Source of the DNA: an uncultured Erysipelotrichaceae bacterium
GTDB lineage: Bacteria > Bacillota_I > Bacilli_A > Erysipelotrichales > Coprobacillaceae
DNA length: 5,351 bases
Assembly (NCBI GenBank): GCA_900550005.1
Contig: URQL01000127.1
Coordinates: forward strand, 1 to 5,351
Direction of reading: 5' to 3'
Shown here: positions 1-5,321 of the stretch, piece by piece
Numbering within the stretch: the first letter of the stretch is position 1
Layout of the letters: each line of letters begins with the position of its first letter
Notes under the pieces: model-generated
Database searches by the model: none
The model's input: the letters and a program-made list of their open reading frames with translations, nothing else
Told to the model about the DNA's origin: nothing
Program-made: the position numbers and the translations under genes

Positions 1-864
1 TTTCTCCCCCTGCTCTAAGCTGTGGATAAACGGCATGTAATCCTCGTTGGTTTCAAAATCACCTAACACGGACAGATCCGAAAATGACTCATTCATGACC
101 ACAACAATATTAGGTTGTTTATCTACTTGAACAGGTGTTGGATCTTCAATTTGTTCTATACGATCAACAATTTCATTCACCGTTTCTTCACTATAATTTT
201 CCGGTTCGATAACAGAAATATTTTTTAAATTCATAAAAAACGAAAGAATAAAACCATTTTCACGATAATTCTTATCCTGATTCCAATCCATATTTGTAAT
301 TTTTAAACGCGTTAATGCTTCATTATTAAAAATGATACCAATAGTAAGTGAAGATAAAACAACAAAAGTAAAAGCAAAATATTTAAAACGTGTACTTATT
401 TTTTGTTGTTTACGAGCGCCTTTAAATTGATGATAAAGAACCACCAATAAAACCAATACACTTACAATCACTTGCCAGCCAATTTCAATTTTCAACTCCG
501 TCATCATTCCTGCAGCAGCTTGTAAATTTAAAACATCCCATAAAACAACATTTTCACCCTTCATTAATAGCTTGTAATAATTACATATTCCAATAATAAC
601 AAGCAATGTAATGAAAATAATATTCGCCCAATTTAATCGATTCATGATCAAATAAATCAAAATAGCCACATTGCAATAAAGTATATAATTCATCAACATA
701 ACACGCTTGTGTTTAAAAATCCAAGCTATAAAATCAAAAACACCTAAAGTTGGATGATTTAACAATTCCACACACAACAAAGTAATTAAACTAATCAATA
801 ATAAACTTCGATAAGTTTTAACAAAATAAATCACTCGATCCATAATTTTATTTATTAATTTCAT
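1..864 (-). CDS. LTA synthase family protein (sulfatase-fold phosphoglycerol transferase), N-terminal part
   Basis: This is a partial gene: 288 codons are present and the reading frame continues past the left edge. The start ATG at 862-864 has GAGGTG about 6 bases upstream. Five hydrophobic segments can be read at about residues 19-36, 56-74, 80-98, 130-145 and 161-180. A linker containing YRENGFILSF (200-209) follows, and then the start of an extracellular sulfatase-like domain with PNIVVVMNESFSDL (251-264). This is the architecture of LtaS-type enzymes, which move glycerol phosphate from phosphatidylglycerol onto a growing lipoteichoic-acid chain on the outer membrane face. E259 in the NESF motif matches the metal-binding glutamate of the family. 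The catalytic threonine and the rest of the domain lie outside the window. Family membership is clear, but the exact substrate (LTA primer, LTA chain or another envelope glycan) cannot be told from this half. It follows the fumarase genes with no visible terminator, so read-through transcription is possible. Confidence 0.88.
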   Translation of the reverse strand, partial: MKLINKIMDRVIYFVKTYRSLLLISLITLLCVELLNHPTLGVFDFIAWIFKHKRVMLMNYILYCNVAILIYLIMNRLNWANIIFITLLVIIGICNYYKLLMKGENVVLWDVLNLQAAAGMMTELKIEIGWQVIVSVLVLLVVLYHQFKGARKQQKISTRFKYFAFTFVVLSSLTIGIIFNNEALTRLKITNMDWNQDKNYRENGFILSFFMNLKNISVIEPENYSEETVNEIVDRIEQIEDPTPVQVDKQPNIVVVMNESFSDLSVLGDFETNEDYMPFIHSLEQGEK

Positions 865-883
865 ACTTGCACCTCAATCCAAC

Positions 884-911
884 AGTTTAGCACATTTTGT
901 CATGAATACAA
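884..911 (-). promoter_or_regulatory. Possible promoter of the LTA synthase-like gene
   Basis: Read on the minus strand, TTGTAT (906-911) lies 16 bases before TAAACT (884-889). The latter is preceded by TGC, giving an extended -10 element. The hexamers match the consensus only moderately (3/6 and 4/6). It sits between the fumarase beta stop and the LTA-synthase start, at the right distance from the GAGGTG ribosome site. It is weak enough that cotranscription with the fumarase genes remains a fair alternative. Confidence 0.35.
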
Positions 912-929
912 GCAAGATAAGAATATTTT

Positions 930-1484
930 TTATTTAATTGTAGAAAGATATTGAGATCTTCCCATTTCATAAAGATCTTCACCATAACAATCAATAATAA
1001 CCGTTAGAGGAAAATCAATCACTTCTAATTTACGAATTGCTTCAGCTCCTAAATCATCAAAAGCAACAATCGTTGAAGATTTTACACATTTTCCTATATA
1101 CGCACCAGCTCCACCAATTGCACCAAAATAAATACCACAATAACGTTTAATCGCTTCTTTAACTGCTGGGCTTCGATAGCCTTTACCAATCATCGAATGT
1201 AATCCTAAAGAAAGCATCTTAGGAGCATAAGCATCCATTCGTCCTGATGTAGTTGGGCCACCACTACCAAAAACATGACCAGGTTTCGTTGGCGTTGGTC
1301 CTACATAATAAATAACTTGATCTTTTAAATCAAAAGGAAGTTCTTTTCCTTCTTCAATAAGTTTTACTAAGCGTTTATGTGCTGCATCACGCCCAGTATA
1401 AATCGTTCCATTAAGCAATACTTGATCTCCAGCATGTAATGTTTTTATTTTTTCTTTTGTAAGAGGAGTTGTTAAATTGATCAT
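930..1484 (-). CDS. Class I fumarate hydratase / Fe-S hydro-lyase, beta subunit
   Basis: This 184-residue protein is the C-terminal-domain subunit of a two-subunit [4Fe-4S] hydro-lyase that, with the adjacent alpha subunit, interconverts fumarate and (S)-malate in the cytoplasm. Family motifs are present in order: TGRDAAHKR (30-38), GPTPTKPGHVFGSGGPTTSGRMD (62-84, written here only to mark the block), IGKG (99-102) and FGAIGGAGA (120-128). By comparison with single-chain class I fumarases, T78 in GGPTTSGR would be the catalytic base, and R32, R82 and K101 would contact substrate; the 50-residue spacing of R32 and R82 matches that of the crystallised Leishmania enzyme as I remember it. The length fits stand-alone beta subunits (about 180-200). 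The ATG overlaps the alpha stop in ATGA. L-tartrate dehydratase (TtdB) is the main alternative, because the two cannot be separated by motif alone. Confidence 0.9.
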   Translation of the reverse strand: MINLTTPLTKEKIKTLHAGDQVLLNGTIYTGRDAAHKRLVKLIEEGKELPFDLKDQVIYYVGPTPTKPGHVFGSGGPTTSGRMDAYAPKMLSLGLHSMIGKGYRSPAVKEAIKRYCGIYFGAIGGAGAYIGKCVKSSTIVAFDDLGAEAIRKLEVIDFPLTVIIDCYGEDLYEMGRSQYLSTIK

Positions 1485-2326
1485 AAAATAGCCTCCTTAT
1501 GTCTTGCTACATGACAACAAATGCTAACCGCAACAGGCATTCCTGCTATATGGGTTGGTAAAGTTTCAATATTTAAAGTTAATGCTGTTGTTTTTCCTCC
1601 ATATCCTGCTGGCCCTATTCCTGTTGAATTGATTTTTTCTAAAAGTTCATCCTCTAAAGCATGATAGCGTTCATCCAAATGGTGACTACCTATTTTTCTT
1701 AACATAGCTTGTTTTGATAATAAAGCCACTTTATCAAAAGATCCTCCTATTCCTACACCAATTACCATAGGAGGGCATGCATTTGGTCCTGCATCTTCAA
1801 CCACTTTTAAAACAAAATCTTTGACTCCTTCTACACCATCACTTGGTTTAAGCATCTTAATTTGGCACATATTTTCTGAACCAAAACCTTTAGGAGCAAC
1901 CAATATTTTAAATAAATCCCCTTCTACGACATCATAATAAATAAGTGCTGGTGTATTATCTTTCGTATTAATTCGATCAAACATAGGTTCACTTACAACA
2001 CTTTTTCTAAGATAACCCTGCTCATATCCTTTACGCACACCGTCATTAATGGCTTCCTTTAAACTTCCTCCTACAATATGAACATCTTGTCCCATTGTGA
2101 CAAAAACACAAGCCATTCCTGTATCTTGGCAAATTGGTGAATGATTTTCTAAAGCGATTTTCGCATTTTCAGCTAGAATTTCCAATGTCTTTTTAGCATT
2201 AGGAAAAGTTTCCTCTTTCATCATTTTTTCAAATACATCATAGACATCCTGTGGTAATTCATAATTTGCTTCTTGACATAAACGACTCACAACTTCTGTA
2301 ATCCTATTTACATGTATTTCTCTCAT
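1481..2326 (-). CDS. Class I fumarate hydratase / Fe-S hydro-lyase, alpha subunit
   Basis: This 281-residue protein is the cluster-binding subunit of a two-chain class I fumarase. It would supply the [4Fe-4S] cluster whose open iron site activates substrate. Three cysteines sit where the family places cluster ligands: C66 in SPICQDTG, C184 in GPNACPPMVIGVGIGG, and C271 in ICCHVARHKE near the end (C270 occupies a position that is usually non-cysteine). GIGPAGYGGKTTAL (237-250) is another family block. The length matches separate alpha subunits (about 280-300). The start ATG has AAAGGA 9 bases upstream. The 3' end overlaps the beta gene by four bases, making a two-gene operon. Such enzymes are oxygen-sensitive, which suits an anaerobic host. 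L-tartrate dehydratase alpha (TtdA) is the alternative assignment; no tartrate transporter or regulator is nearby, so fumarase is preferred. Confidence 0.9.
   Translation of the reverse strand: MREIHVNRITEVVSRLCQEANYELPQDVYDVFEKMMKEETFPNAKKTLEILAENAKIALENHSPICQDTGMACVFVTMGQDVHIVGGSLKEAINDGVRKGYEQGYLRKSVVSEPMFDRINTKDNTPALIYYDVVEGDLFKILVAPKGFGSENMCQIKMLKPSDGVEGVKDFVLKVVEDAGPNACPPMVIGVGIGGSFDKVALLSKQAMLRKIGSHHLDERYHALEDELLEKINSTGIGPAGYGGKTTALTLNIETLPTHIAGMPVAVSICCHVARHKEAIL
1492..1498 (-). promoter_or_regulatory. Ribosome binding site of the fumarase beta gene, inside the alpha coding end
   Basis: On the minus strand a full AAGGAGG lies 7 bases before the beta ATG. The same bases encode the Lys-Glu-Ala near the alpha C-terminus. 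With the ATGA stop/start overlap this indicates coupled translation and roughly equal subunit supply, and it fixes the beta start. Confidence 0.85.
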
Positions 2327-2352
2327 ATTCTTTTTTCCTTTCTCTTAGTTTC

Positions 2353-2361
2353 ATTATAACA
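2353..2361 (-). promoter_or_regulatory. Extended -10 promoter of the fumarase operon
   Basis: Minus-strand TGTTATAAT is a perfect TATAAT (2353-2358) with an upstream TGn element, about 27 bases before the alpha start codon. A TTGTCA hexamer at 2379-2384 is 20 bases away, which is too far for a standard -35, so the extended -10 probably carries recognition. The leader would be only about 20 bases and holds the AAAGGA ribosome site. Confidence 0.65.
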
Positions 2362-2370
2362 TTTCCTTAT

Positions 2371-2408
2371 AAAAAAAATGACAATTAATCACTTAATTTG
2401 TCATTTTT
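2371..2408 (-). terminator. Intrinsic terminator of the MurR/RpiR regulator gene
   Basis: Two bases after the regulator stop the minus strand reads AAAAATGACAaATTAA, loop GTGA, TTAATTGTCATTTTT, with a single-base bulge and an eight-T run. The stem is long but low in G+C. A and T tracts flank both sides, so it could also stop plus-strand transcription. It ends only about 10 bases from the fumarase -10 element, and its symmetric core could double as a protein-binding site. Confidence 0.7.
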
Positions 2409-2409
2409 G

Positions 2410-3207
2410 CTATTTTTGTATATAAAGAGCATTGTATCGAGCAGACATTAATTCAACAAGTGTTAATAAATTATGTTTTCCAACATGACCATACTTTTTA
2501 TCCCCTATTAAGATCACTTCATCTGCCACTTCTTCAATATTTAAATCTTTATTTTGTGTAATCACAATCACTTTACACCTTGATTTCTTAATAAAATGGA
2601 AAAGTTTTTGTCCAGTTGTCACAAAATTTCCATTAACACTCATAATAATTGCAATAGAATCCTCATCCAATTGCTTTGCACTTTCAATTTGTTTTTTATA
2701 TTCCATGTAGGCGGTAGTAAACTTTCCATACATTAATAAATCTGTTTGTAAATACATGGCTGCACTATGAGAAAATTGTGAACCAAAGAAAACAATTTTC
2801 TTACCATCATGAATATATTGTAAAACACGATCAATCGCTTCCCAATCTAATTGTTCAATCATTTCATTAAAAGAAGCATTGATTTGTTGAATATAATTAC
2901 TTGCTGCTTCATCAGGATCATAAAGCATTACATCAGCTGGAATTTTAGTTACTCGAGCTGGTAGATGTTTCATTTCTTGGATATTAACACATTCTTGTTT
3001 TAAATGAGCAAAATTATCATAACCTATTGTACGGCAAAAACGTGAGATGGTCGCAGGTGAAACAAAACAAGCTTTAGCTAAATCGCTAATTCCAATTGTT
3101 GCTAATTTATCAAAATTATGTACCATATACCAAGCTATATTATAATTTGTATCTTTTTCATCTGCCGTATTTAGGTATAAAATCAATTGATAATAAAGTC
3201 CCTTCAT
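2410..3207 (-). CDS. MurR/RpiR family transcriptional regulator (HTH + SIS domain)
   Basis: This 265-residue protein combines an N-terminal RpiR-type helix-turn-helix with a C-terminal SIS (sugar isomerase) sensor domain. The HTH lies at about residues 38-70, with ISDLAKACFVSPATISRFCR as the helix pair and IGYDNFAHLK following, typical of the family. The SIS domain runs from about 122 to 240, with DGKKIVFFGSQFS (134-146) forming the first strand and phosphate-loop turn and CKVIVITQN (211-219) a later strand. Members bind DNA as dimers and usually respond to a phosphorylated sugar or amino sugar. No sugar-metabolism gene is in the window, so the ligand and targets are unknown. The ATG has GAGGTG 7 bases upstream and a good promoter. 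It could regulate itself, the fumarase operon downstream, or distant genes. Confidence 0.88.
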   Translation of the reverse strand: MKGLYYQLILYLNTADEKDTNYNIAWYMVHNFDKLATIGISDLAKACFVSPATISRFCRTIGYDNFAHLKQECVNIQEMKHLPARVTKIPADVMLYDPDEAASNYIQQINASFNEMIEQLDWEAIDRVLQYIHDGKKIVFFGSQFSHSAAMYLQTDLLMYGKFTTAYMEYKKQIESAKQLDEDSIAIIMSVNGNFVTTGQKLFHFIKKSRCKVIVITQNKDLNIEEVADEVILIGDKKYGHVGKHNLLTLVELMSARYNALYIQK

Positions 3208-3232
3208 CTTTTTTCACCTCATCTCTTTTTTT

Positions 3233-3261
3233 ATTATACCTTAATTTTCATTTTTTGAAAA
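3233..3261 (-). promoter_or_regulatory. Promoter of the MurR/RpiR regulator gene
   Basis: On the minus strand TTTTCA (3256-3261) is separated by 17 bases from a perfect TATAAT (3233-3238). GAGGTG and the ATG at 3205-3207 follow about 20-30 bases downstream. The -35 matches consensus at four of six positions. Confidence 0.65.
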
Positions 3262-3269
3262 GGATTTCA
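3245..3269. promoter_or_regulatory. Candidate operator: alternating TTTCA/TGAAA inverted repeats
   Basis: The plus strand reads TTTTCA, five T, TGAAAA, then GGA and TTTCA. This forms two overlapping inverted repeats: TTTTCA-N5-TGAAAA (3245-3261) and TGAAA-N4-TTTCA (3256-3269). They cover the spacer and -35 of the regulator promoter, where a bound repressor would block RNA polymerase. Autoregulation by the adjacent RpiR-type protein is an inference; in AT-rich DNA short repeats like this can occur by chance. Confidence 0.35.
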
Positions 3270-3282
3270 CGTAGAATCTTTG

Positions 3283-3298
3283 TTTATTATATAATAAA
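3283..3298. repeat. Perfect 16-bp AT-only palindrome in the intergenic region
   Basis: TTTATTATATAATAAA equals its own reverse complement. It lies between the outward-facing regulator promoter and the plus-strand small ORF promoter region. It could be a dimeric regulator site, or a chance product of nearly pure A+T sequence. Confidence 0.4.
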
Positions 3299-3337
3299 TC
3301 TTTCACATTATTTTACTATTTCTTTTGATTTTTCCAT

Positions 3338-3343
3338 TATAAT
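3338..3343 (+). promoter_or_regulatory. Possible -10 element for the plus-strand small ORF
   Basis: A perfect TATAAT lies 36 bases upstream of the small ORF's ATG. No recognisable -35 is seen at 16-18 bases and there is no TGn extension, so the promoter is uncertain or needs an activator or an alternative sigma factor. Confidence 0.3.
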
Positions 3344-3379
3344 CTTATTTACAATAGCAATCATAGAGGAGGAAGTGAA

Positions 3380-3451
3380 ATGATTCCATCAAAATTTTAC
3401 TATGTTAGTAGTTTTGTTATTCTTATTCTAATCGTAGCTTGGTTTTGTTAA
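3380..3451 (+). CDS. Putative 23-residue single-span membrane peptide
   Basis: An ATG at 3380-3382 opens a 23-codon frame ending at TAA (3449-3451). It has the strongest ribosome site of the plus strand in this window, AGAGGAGG at 3365-3372, 7 bases from the ATG. The peptide starts MIPSKFYYVSS and continues as an unbroken hydrophobic run (FVILILIVAWFC) to the C-terminus, so a single membrane span is expected. Its last 24 bases overlap the 3' end of the MATE exporter gene on the opposite strand. I cannot name a family. It loosely resembles very small Gram-positive membrane peptides such as YjcZ-like sporulation peptides or type I toxins, but no specific motif supports either. Evidence is the ribosome site plus the coherent hydrophobic translation; a chance ORF remains possible. 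Confidence 0.45.
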   Translation: MIPSKFYYVSSFVILILIVAWFC

Positions 3452-4783
3452 TTTGTTCATAAAGATAAAATAAGCTGGTATTAAAATGATAACCGCACCA
3501 AGCCATGCAAAGATTTCCACATAAAATATCCCTTCTTGACCTATAAAGCGAGGTAAAATGAGAGCTATGCCTACTCTCATAGTCAATTCAGCTATTCCAG
3601 AGATCATAGGTACGATCGTGTTTCCCATTCCTTGCAAACAAGAACGAAAAACATGAAGCAAATAGAGAATCCATAAAAACAAAAGCATGATAAAAAGATA
3701 ATGATAAGCCACATCTAGAACTTGTGATGTTGTCATTTGATCACCAGAAACAAATAAATGTAAAATTACTTTTCCAAAAGGGATCAATACTCCTGAAAGG
3801 ATAAAAGAAGTTAAAACCGATAAGATTGCACAAGTACGCATTCCTTTTTTTATTCTTTGATATTTTTTAGCTCCTAAATTTTGACCCGAATAAGTCGCCA
3901 TTGAATATCCTAAAGAAATAGCGGCTAATTCAAGTAAACCATAAAGTTTATTTGTAGCTGTAAATCCAGCAACAAAAATAAAGCCATAACCATTAACCAC
4001 ACTTTGAACAACCATTCCCCCAACAGAAATAATAATATTTTGAAAAGCAGTAACAATGCCTAATTCACATAGACGAGAAATAATCGCACCATCTAATTTA
4101 AAATCCTCTTTCGTAACTTGAACGATTTCAATTCGACTTAATGCTTTTAAGCAAAATAAACTTGAACTAAATTGAGCAATAACTGTCGCTATTGCTGCAC
4201 CTACAACGCCTTTTTTAAATCCAATCACAAATAATAAATCTAAACCAATATTAACTAATGCTGCAAACACCATAGCATACAATGGTGTTTTACTATCTCC
4301 TAAAGCTCTTAAAATGGCTGAAAAGGTATTATAGATCGTAATCACCAAAATTCCTGAAAATATAACAGTTAAATAAGAAATAGATTGTTGTAAAATATTT
4401 TCAGGCGTATTTAATAAAATCAATAAAGGTTTAATCAAAAGTAAAGAACCAACAGTAAGTAAAATAGCCATTACAATCCCAACTACAAAACACATAGCAA
4501 TAACTTTTTTTAATTTTTGTTGATTATTTTCACCAAAGACCTGTGAAATTAGAATTGAAAATCCCTGAGTAAATCCTAATACTACTCCTAAAATCATCCA
4601 GTTGATCCAATCGGCTGCCCCTAATGCCGCTAAAGCTTCAACCCCTACTCCTTGACCTACAACAATCGTATCGACCATTGAATAAAATTGTTGAAATACA
4701 TTACCAATCATTAAAGGAATAGCAAAAGTAACAATCAATTTAAGCGGTGAACCCTCTGTCATATCTTTAATTCGCGTATTCAT
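3428..4783 (-). CDS. MATE family efflux transporter
   Basis: This 451-residue polytopic inner-membrane protein belongs to the multidrug and toxic compound extrusion family, which exports cationic drugs or metabolites using a sodium or proton gradient. The length and about twelve hydrophobic segments match the family. The first MatE repeat spans roughly 17-178, beginning with IPLMIGNVFQQFYSMVDTI (22-40) and containing the conserved ILRALGDSKTP (157-167). The second spans roughly 242-404, with YSGQNLGAKKYQR (298-310) and CLQGMGNTIVPM (382-393) at the equivalent positions. A basic loop (about 213-232) separates the halves. The ATG has AAAGGGG 6 bases upstream and its own promoter. Substrate cannot be predicted from sequence. 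It is monocistronic by layout; no terminator is obvious after its TAG, and its 3' end overlaps the plus-strand small ORF. Confidence 0.92.
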   Translation of the reverse strand: MNTRIKDMTEGSPLKLIVTFAIPLMIGNVFQQFYSMVDTIVVGQGVGVEALAALGAADWINWMILGVVLGFTQGFSILISQVFGENNQQKLKKVIAMCFVVGIVMAILLTVGSLLLIKPLLILLNTPENILQQSISYLTVIFSGILVITIYNTFSAILRALGDSKTPLYAMVFAALVNIGLDLLFVIGFKKGVVGAAIATVIAQFSSSLFCLKALSRIEIVQVTKEDFKLDGAIISRLCELGIVTAFQNIIISVGGMVVQSVVNGYGFIFVAGFTATNKLYGLLELAAISLGYSMATYSGQNLGAKKYQRIKKGMRTCAILSVLTSFILSGVLIPFGKVILHLFVSGDQMTTSQVLDVAYHYLFIMLLFLWILYLLHVFRSCLQGMGNTIVPMISGIAELTMRVGIALILPRFIGQEGIFYVEIFAWLGAVIILIPAYFIFMNKLTKPSYD

Positions 4784-4815
4784 ATTAATCCCCTTTCATT
4801 TTTAAAATCGTTTCA

Positions 4816-4844
4816 ATCATACCTTATATTACGAATCTGTGCAA
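4816..4844 (-). promoter_or_regulatory. Promoter of the MATE transporter gene
   Basis: On the minus strand TTGCAC (4839-4844) is followed after 17 bases by TATGAT (4816-4821; five of six consensus bases). The start codon lies about 33 bases downstream with AAAGGGG between. The -35 lies immediately after the T run of the preceding hairpin, so the two elements abut. Confidence 0.6.
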
Positions 4845-4920
4845 CAAAAAAAGAAAGTCCTAAAAACTTTCTTTAGTTCGAACTTAGGACTAGTTATAGT
4901 CTAGTAGGACTTTCGGACTA
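4845..4920 (-). other. Competing-hairpin region, possible attenuator or small RNA
   Basis: The minus-strand RNA carries AGUCC three times (complements of 4915-4919, 4907-4911 and 4887-4891) and a single AGGACU inside the terminator hairpin. Two alternative pairings of that 3' part are possible: GAAAGUCCUA (4905-4914) with UAGGACUUUC (4853-4862), a perfect 10-bp helix; and AGUCCUAA (4884-4891) with UUAGGACU (4856-4863), 8 bp. Both exclude the terminator stem. A further hairpin GACUA-UAAC-UAGUC (4888-4901) and the palindrome AGTTCGAACT (4875-4884) lie between. This is the geometry of a terminator/antiterminator switch, but it matches no riboswitch class I recognise. A start site feeding it is not clear; TATAAC at about 4894-4899 lacks a good -35. 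Confidence 0.35.
4846..4874 (-). terminator. Terminator-like hairpin upstream of the MATE gene
   Basis: The minus strand reads AAAGAAAGT, a seven-base loop, ACTTTCTTT and a T run: a perfect 9-bp stem with a U-tail. It stands about 85 bases beyond another good terminator and just before the MATE promoter. It could be a backup stop, or the conditional terminator of the competing-hairpin region in which it sits. Confidence 0.6.
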
Positions 4921-4933
4921 ATTCAAAATAAAA

Positions 4934-4959
4934 TAAAAAAACAAAGCTTTCACCTTGTT
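4934..4959 (-). terminator. Intrinsic terminator of the small helical protein gene
   Basis: Shortly after the stop codon the minus strand reads AACAAGG, loop TGAAAG, CTTTGTT and a run of T. The 7-bp stem includes one G-U pair. Its position directly after the gene makes this its natural end. Confidence 0.75.
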
Positions 4960-4963
4960 CTTC

Positions 4964-5224
4964 TTATAAACTTTGAATCATTTCTAATTCTTTTTCTACA
5001 CTAGCTTTTAATGTTTCAAAATGCGCACGATCAAAATCGGCACCTTGATCAATTAGTTCTAATAATTCATTATATTTTTCAATCACTAATTGATAACTTG
5101 ATGCTTTAATTGTGTAATCTAATTCTTCTTGTGCATTTTGCATTACCCCATTGAGTGTTTTATATTTTTGTTTGAATGTTTCATCTAAATCAACAACTGT
5201 TTTTTTCTTTTTAAATAGCCCCAT
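4964..5224 (-). CDS. Hypothetical small helical protein (86 residues)
   Basis: I do not recognise a family. The protein begins MGLFKKKKTVVDLDETF, a short basic N-terminus, and is then almost wholly made of charged, helix-favouring sequence with heptad-like hydrophobic spacing (about residues 14-57 and 64-86). The two helices are separated by DQGADFDRAH (59-68), so a helical hairpin or coiled-coil protein is likely. It has no cysteine, signal peptide or membrane span. The ATG at 5222-5224 is chosen because AAGGTGG lies 8 bases upstream. A GTG at 5234-5236 would add four residues but lies inside that ribosome site and only a few bases from the expected transcript start. The gene is monocistronic, with its own promoter and terminator. 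A cytoplasmic or membrane-peripheral scaffold role is only a guess from the basic tail. Confidence 0.75.
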   Translation of the reverse strand: MGLFKKKKTVVDLDETFKQKYKTLNGVMQNAQEELDYTIKASSYQLVIEKYNELLELIDQGADFDRAHFETLKASVEKELEMIQSL

Positions 5225-5245
5225 CTTTGCCACCACCTTTTTGTC

Positions 5246-5274
5246 ATTATAACATTATCTTTTTCCAACAACAA
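5246..5274 (-). promoter_or_regulatory. Promoter of the 86-residue protein gene
   Basis: On the minus strand TTGTTG (5269-5274) is followed after 17 bases by TATAAT (5246-5251), which also carries an upstream TGT extended -10. The predicted start near 5239 leaves a leader of about 15 bases that holds just the ribosome site, supporting the ATG at 5222-5224. Confidence 0.7.
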
Positions 5275-5285
5275 ATAATAAGGTA

Positions 5286-5319
5286 ATAGAAAAGGTGAGG
5301 ATTTTCTCACCTTTTCTAT
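5286..5319 (-). terminator. Strong symmetric terminator after the right-edge gene
   Basis: ATAGAAAAGGTGAG and CTCACCTTTTCTAT form a perfect 14-bp stem with a six-base loop. The core GGTGAG/CTCACC is followed by TTTTCTAT on either strand, so it could act in both directions. On the minus strand it begins two bases after a stop codon at 5322-5324. Confidence 0.75.
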
Positions 5320-5321
5320 CA

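Noticed and set aside
865..929. Terminator between the fumarase beta gene and the LTA synthase-like gene
   Set aside because: The interval is T-rich on the minus strand but contains no stem longer than four or five pairs.
3096..3383. Plus-strand 95-codon open frame
   Set aside because: Its first third is antisense to the start of the MurR/RpiR gene and the rest covers that gene's promoter. It has no ribosome site, and its Tyr/Phe/Leu/Ile-rich translation is what AT-rich DNA gives in any open frame.
3390..3416. Hairpin within the small ORF (CAAAA...TTTTG arms) as a terminator for the MATE gene
   Set aside because: The stem has a two-base bulge and a wobble, and on the minus strand no T run follows it.
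4845..4920. Assignment of the structured leader to a guanidine, PreQ1 or T-box class
   Set aside because: I could not find the hallmark sequences of these classes (for example the ACGR tetraloops of guanidine-II or the T-box antiterminator motif), so no class name is justified.
5225..5236. GTG start adding four residues to the 86-residue protein
   Set aside because: The GTG overlaps the ribosome site used by the downstream ATG, has no ribosome site of its own, and lies only a few bases after the expected transcription start.
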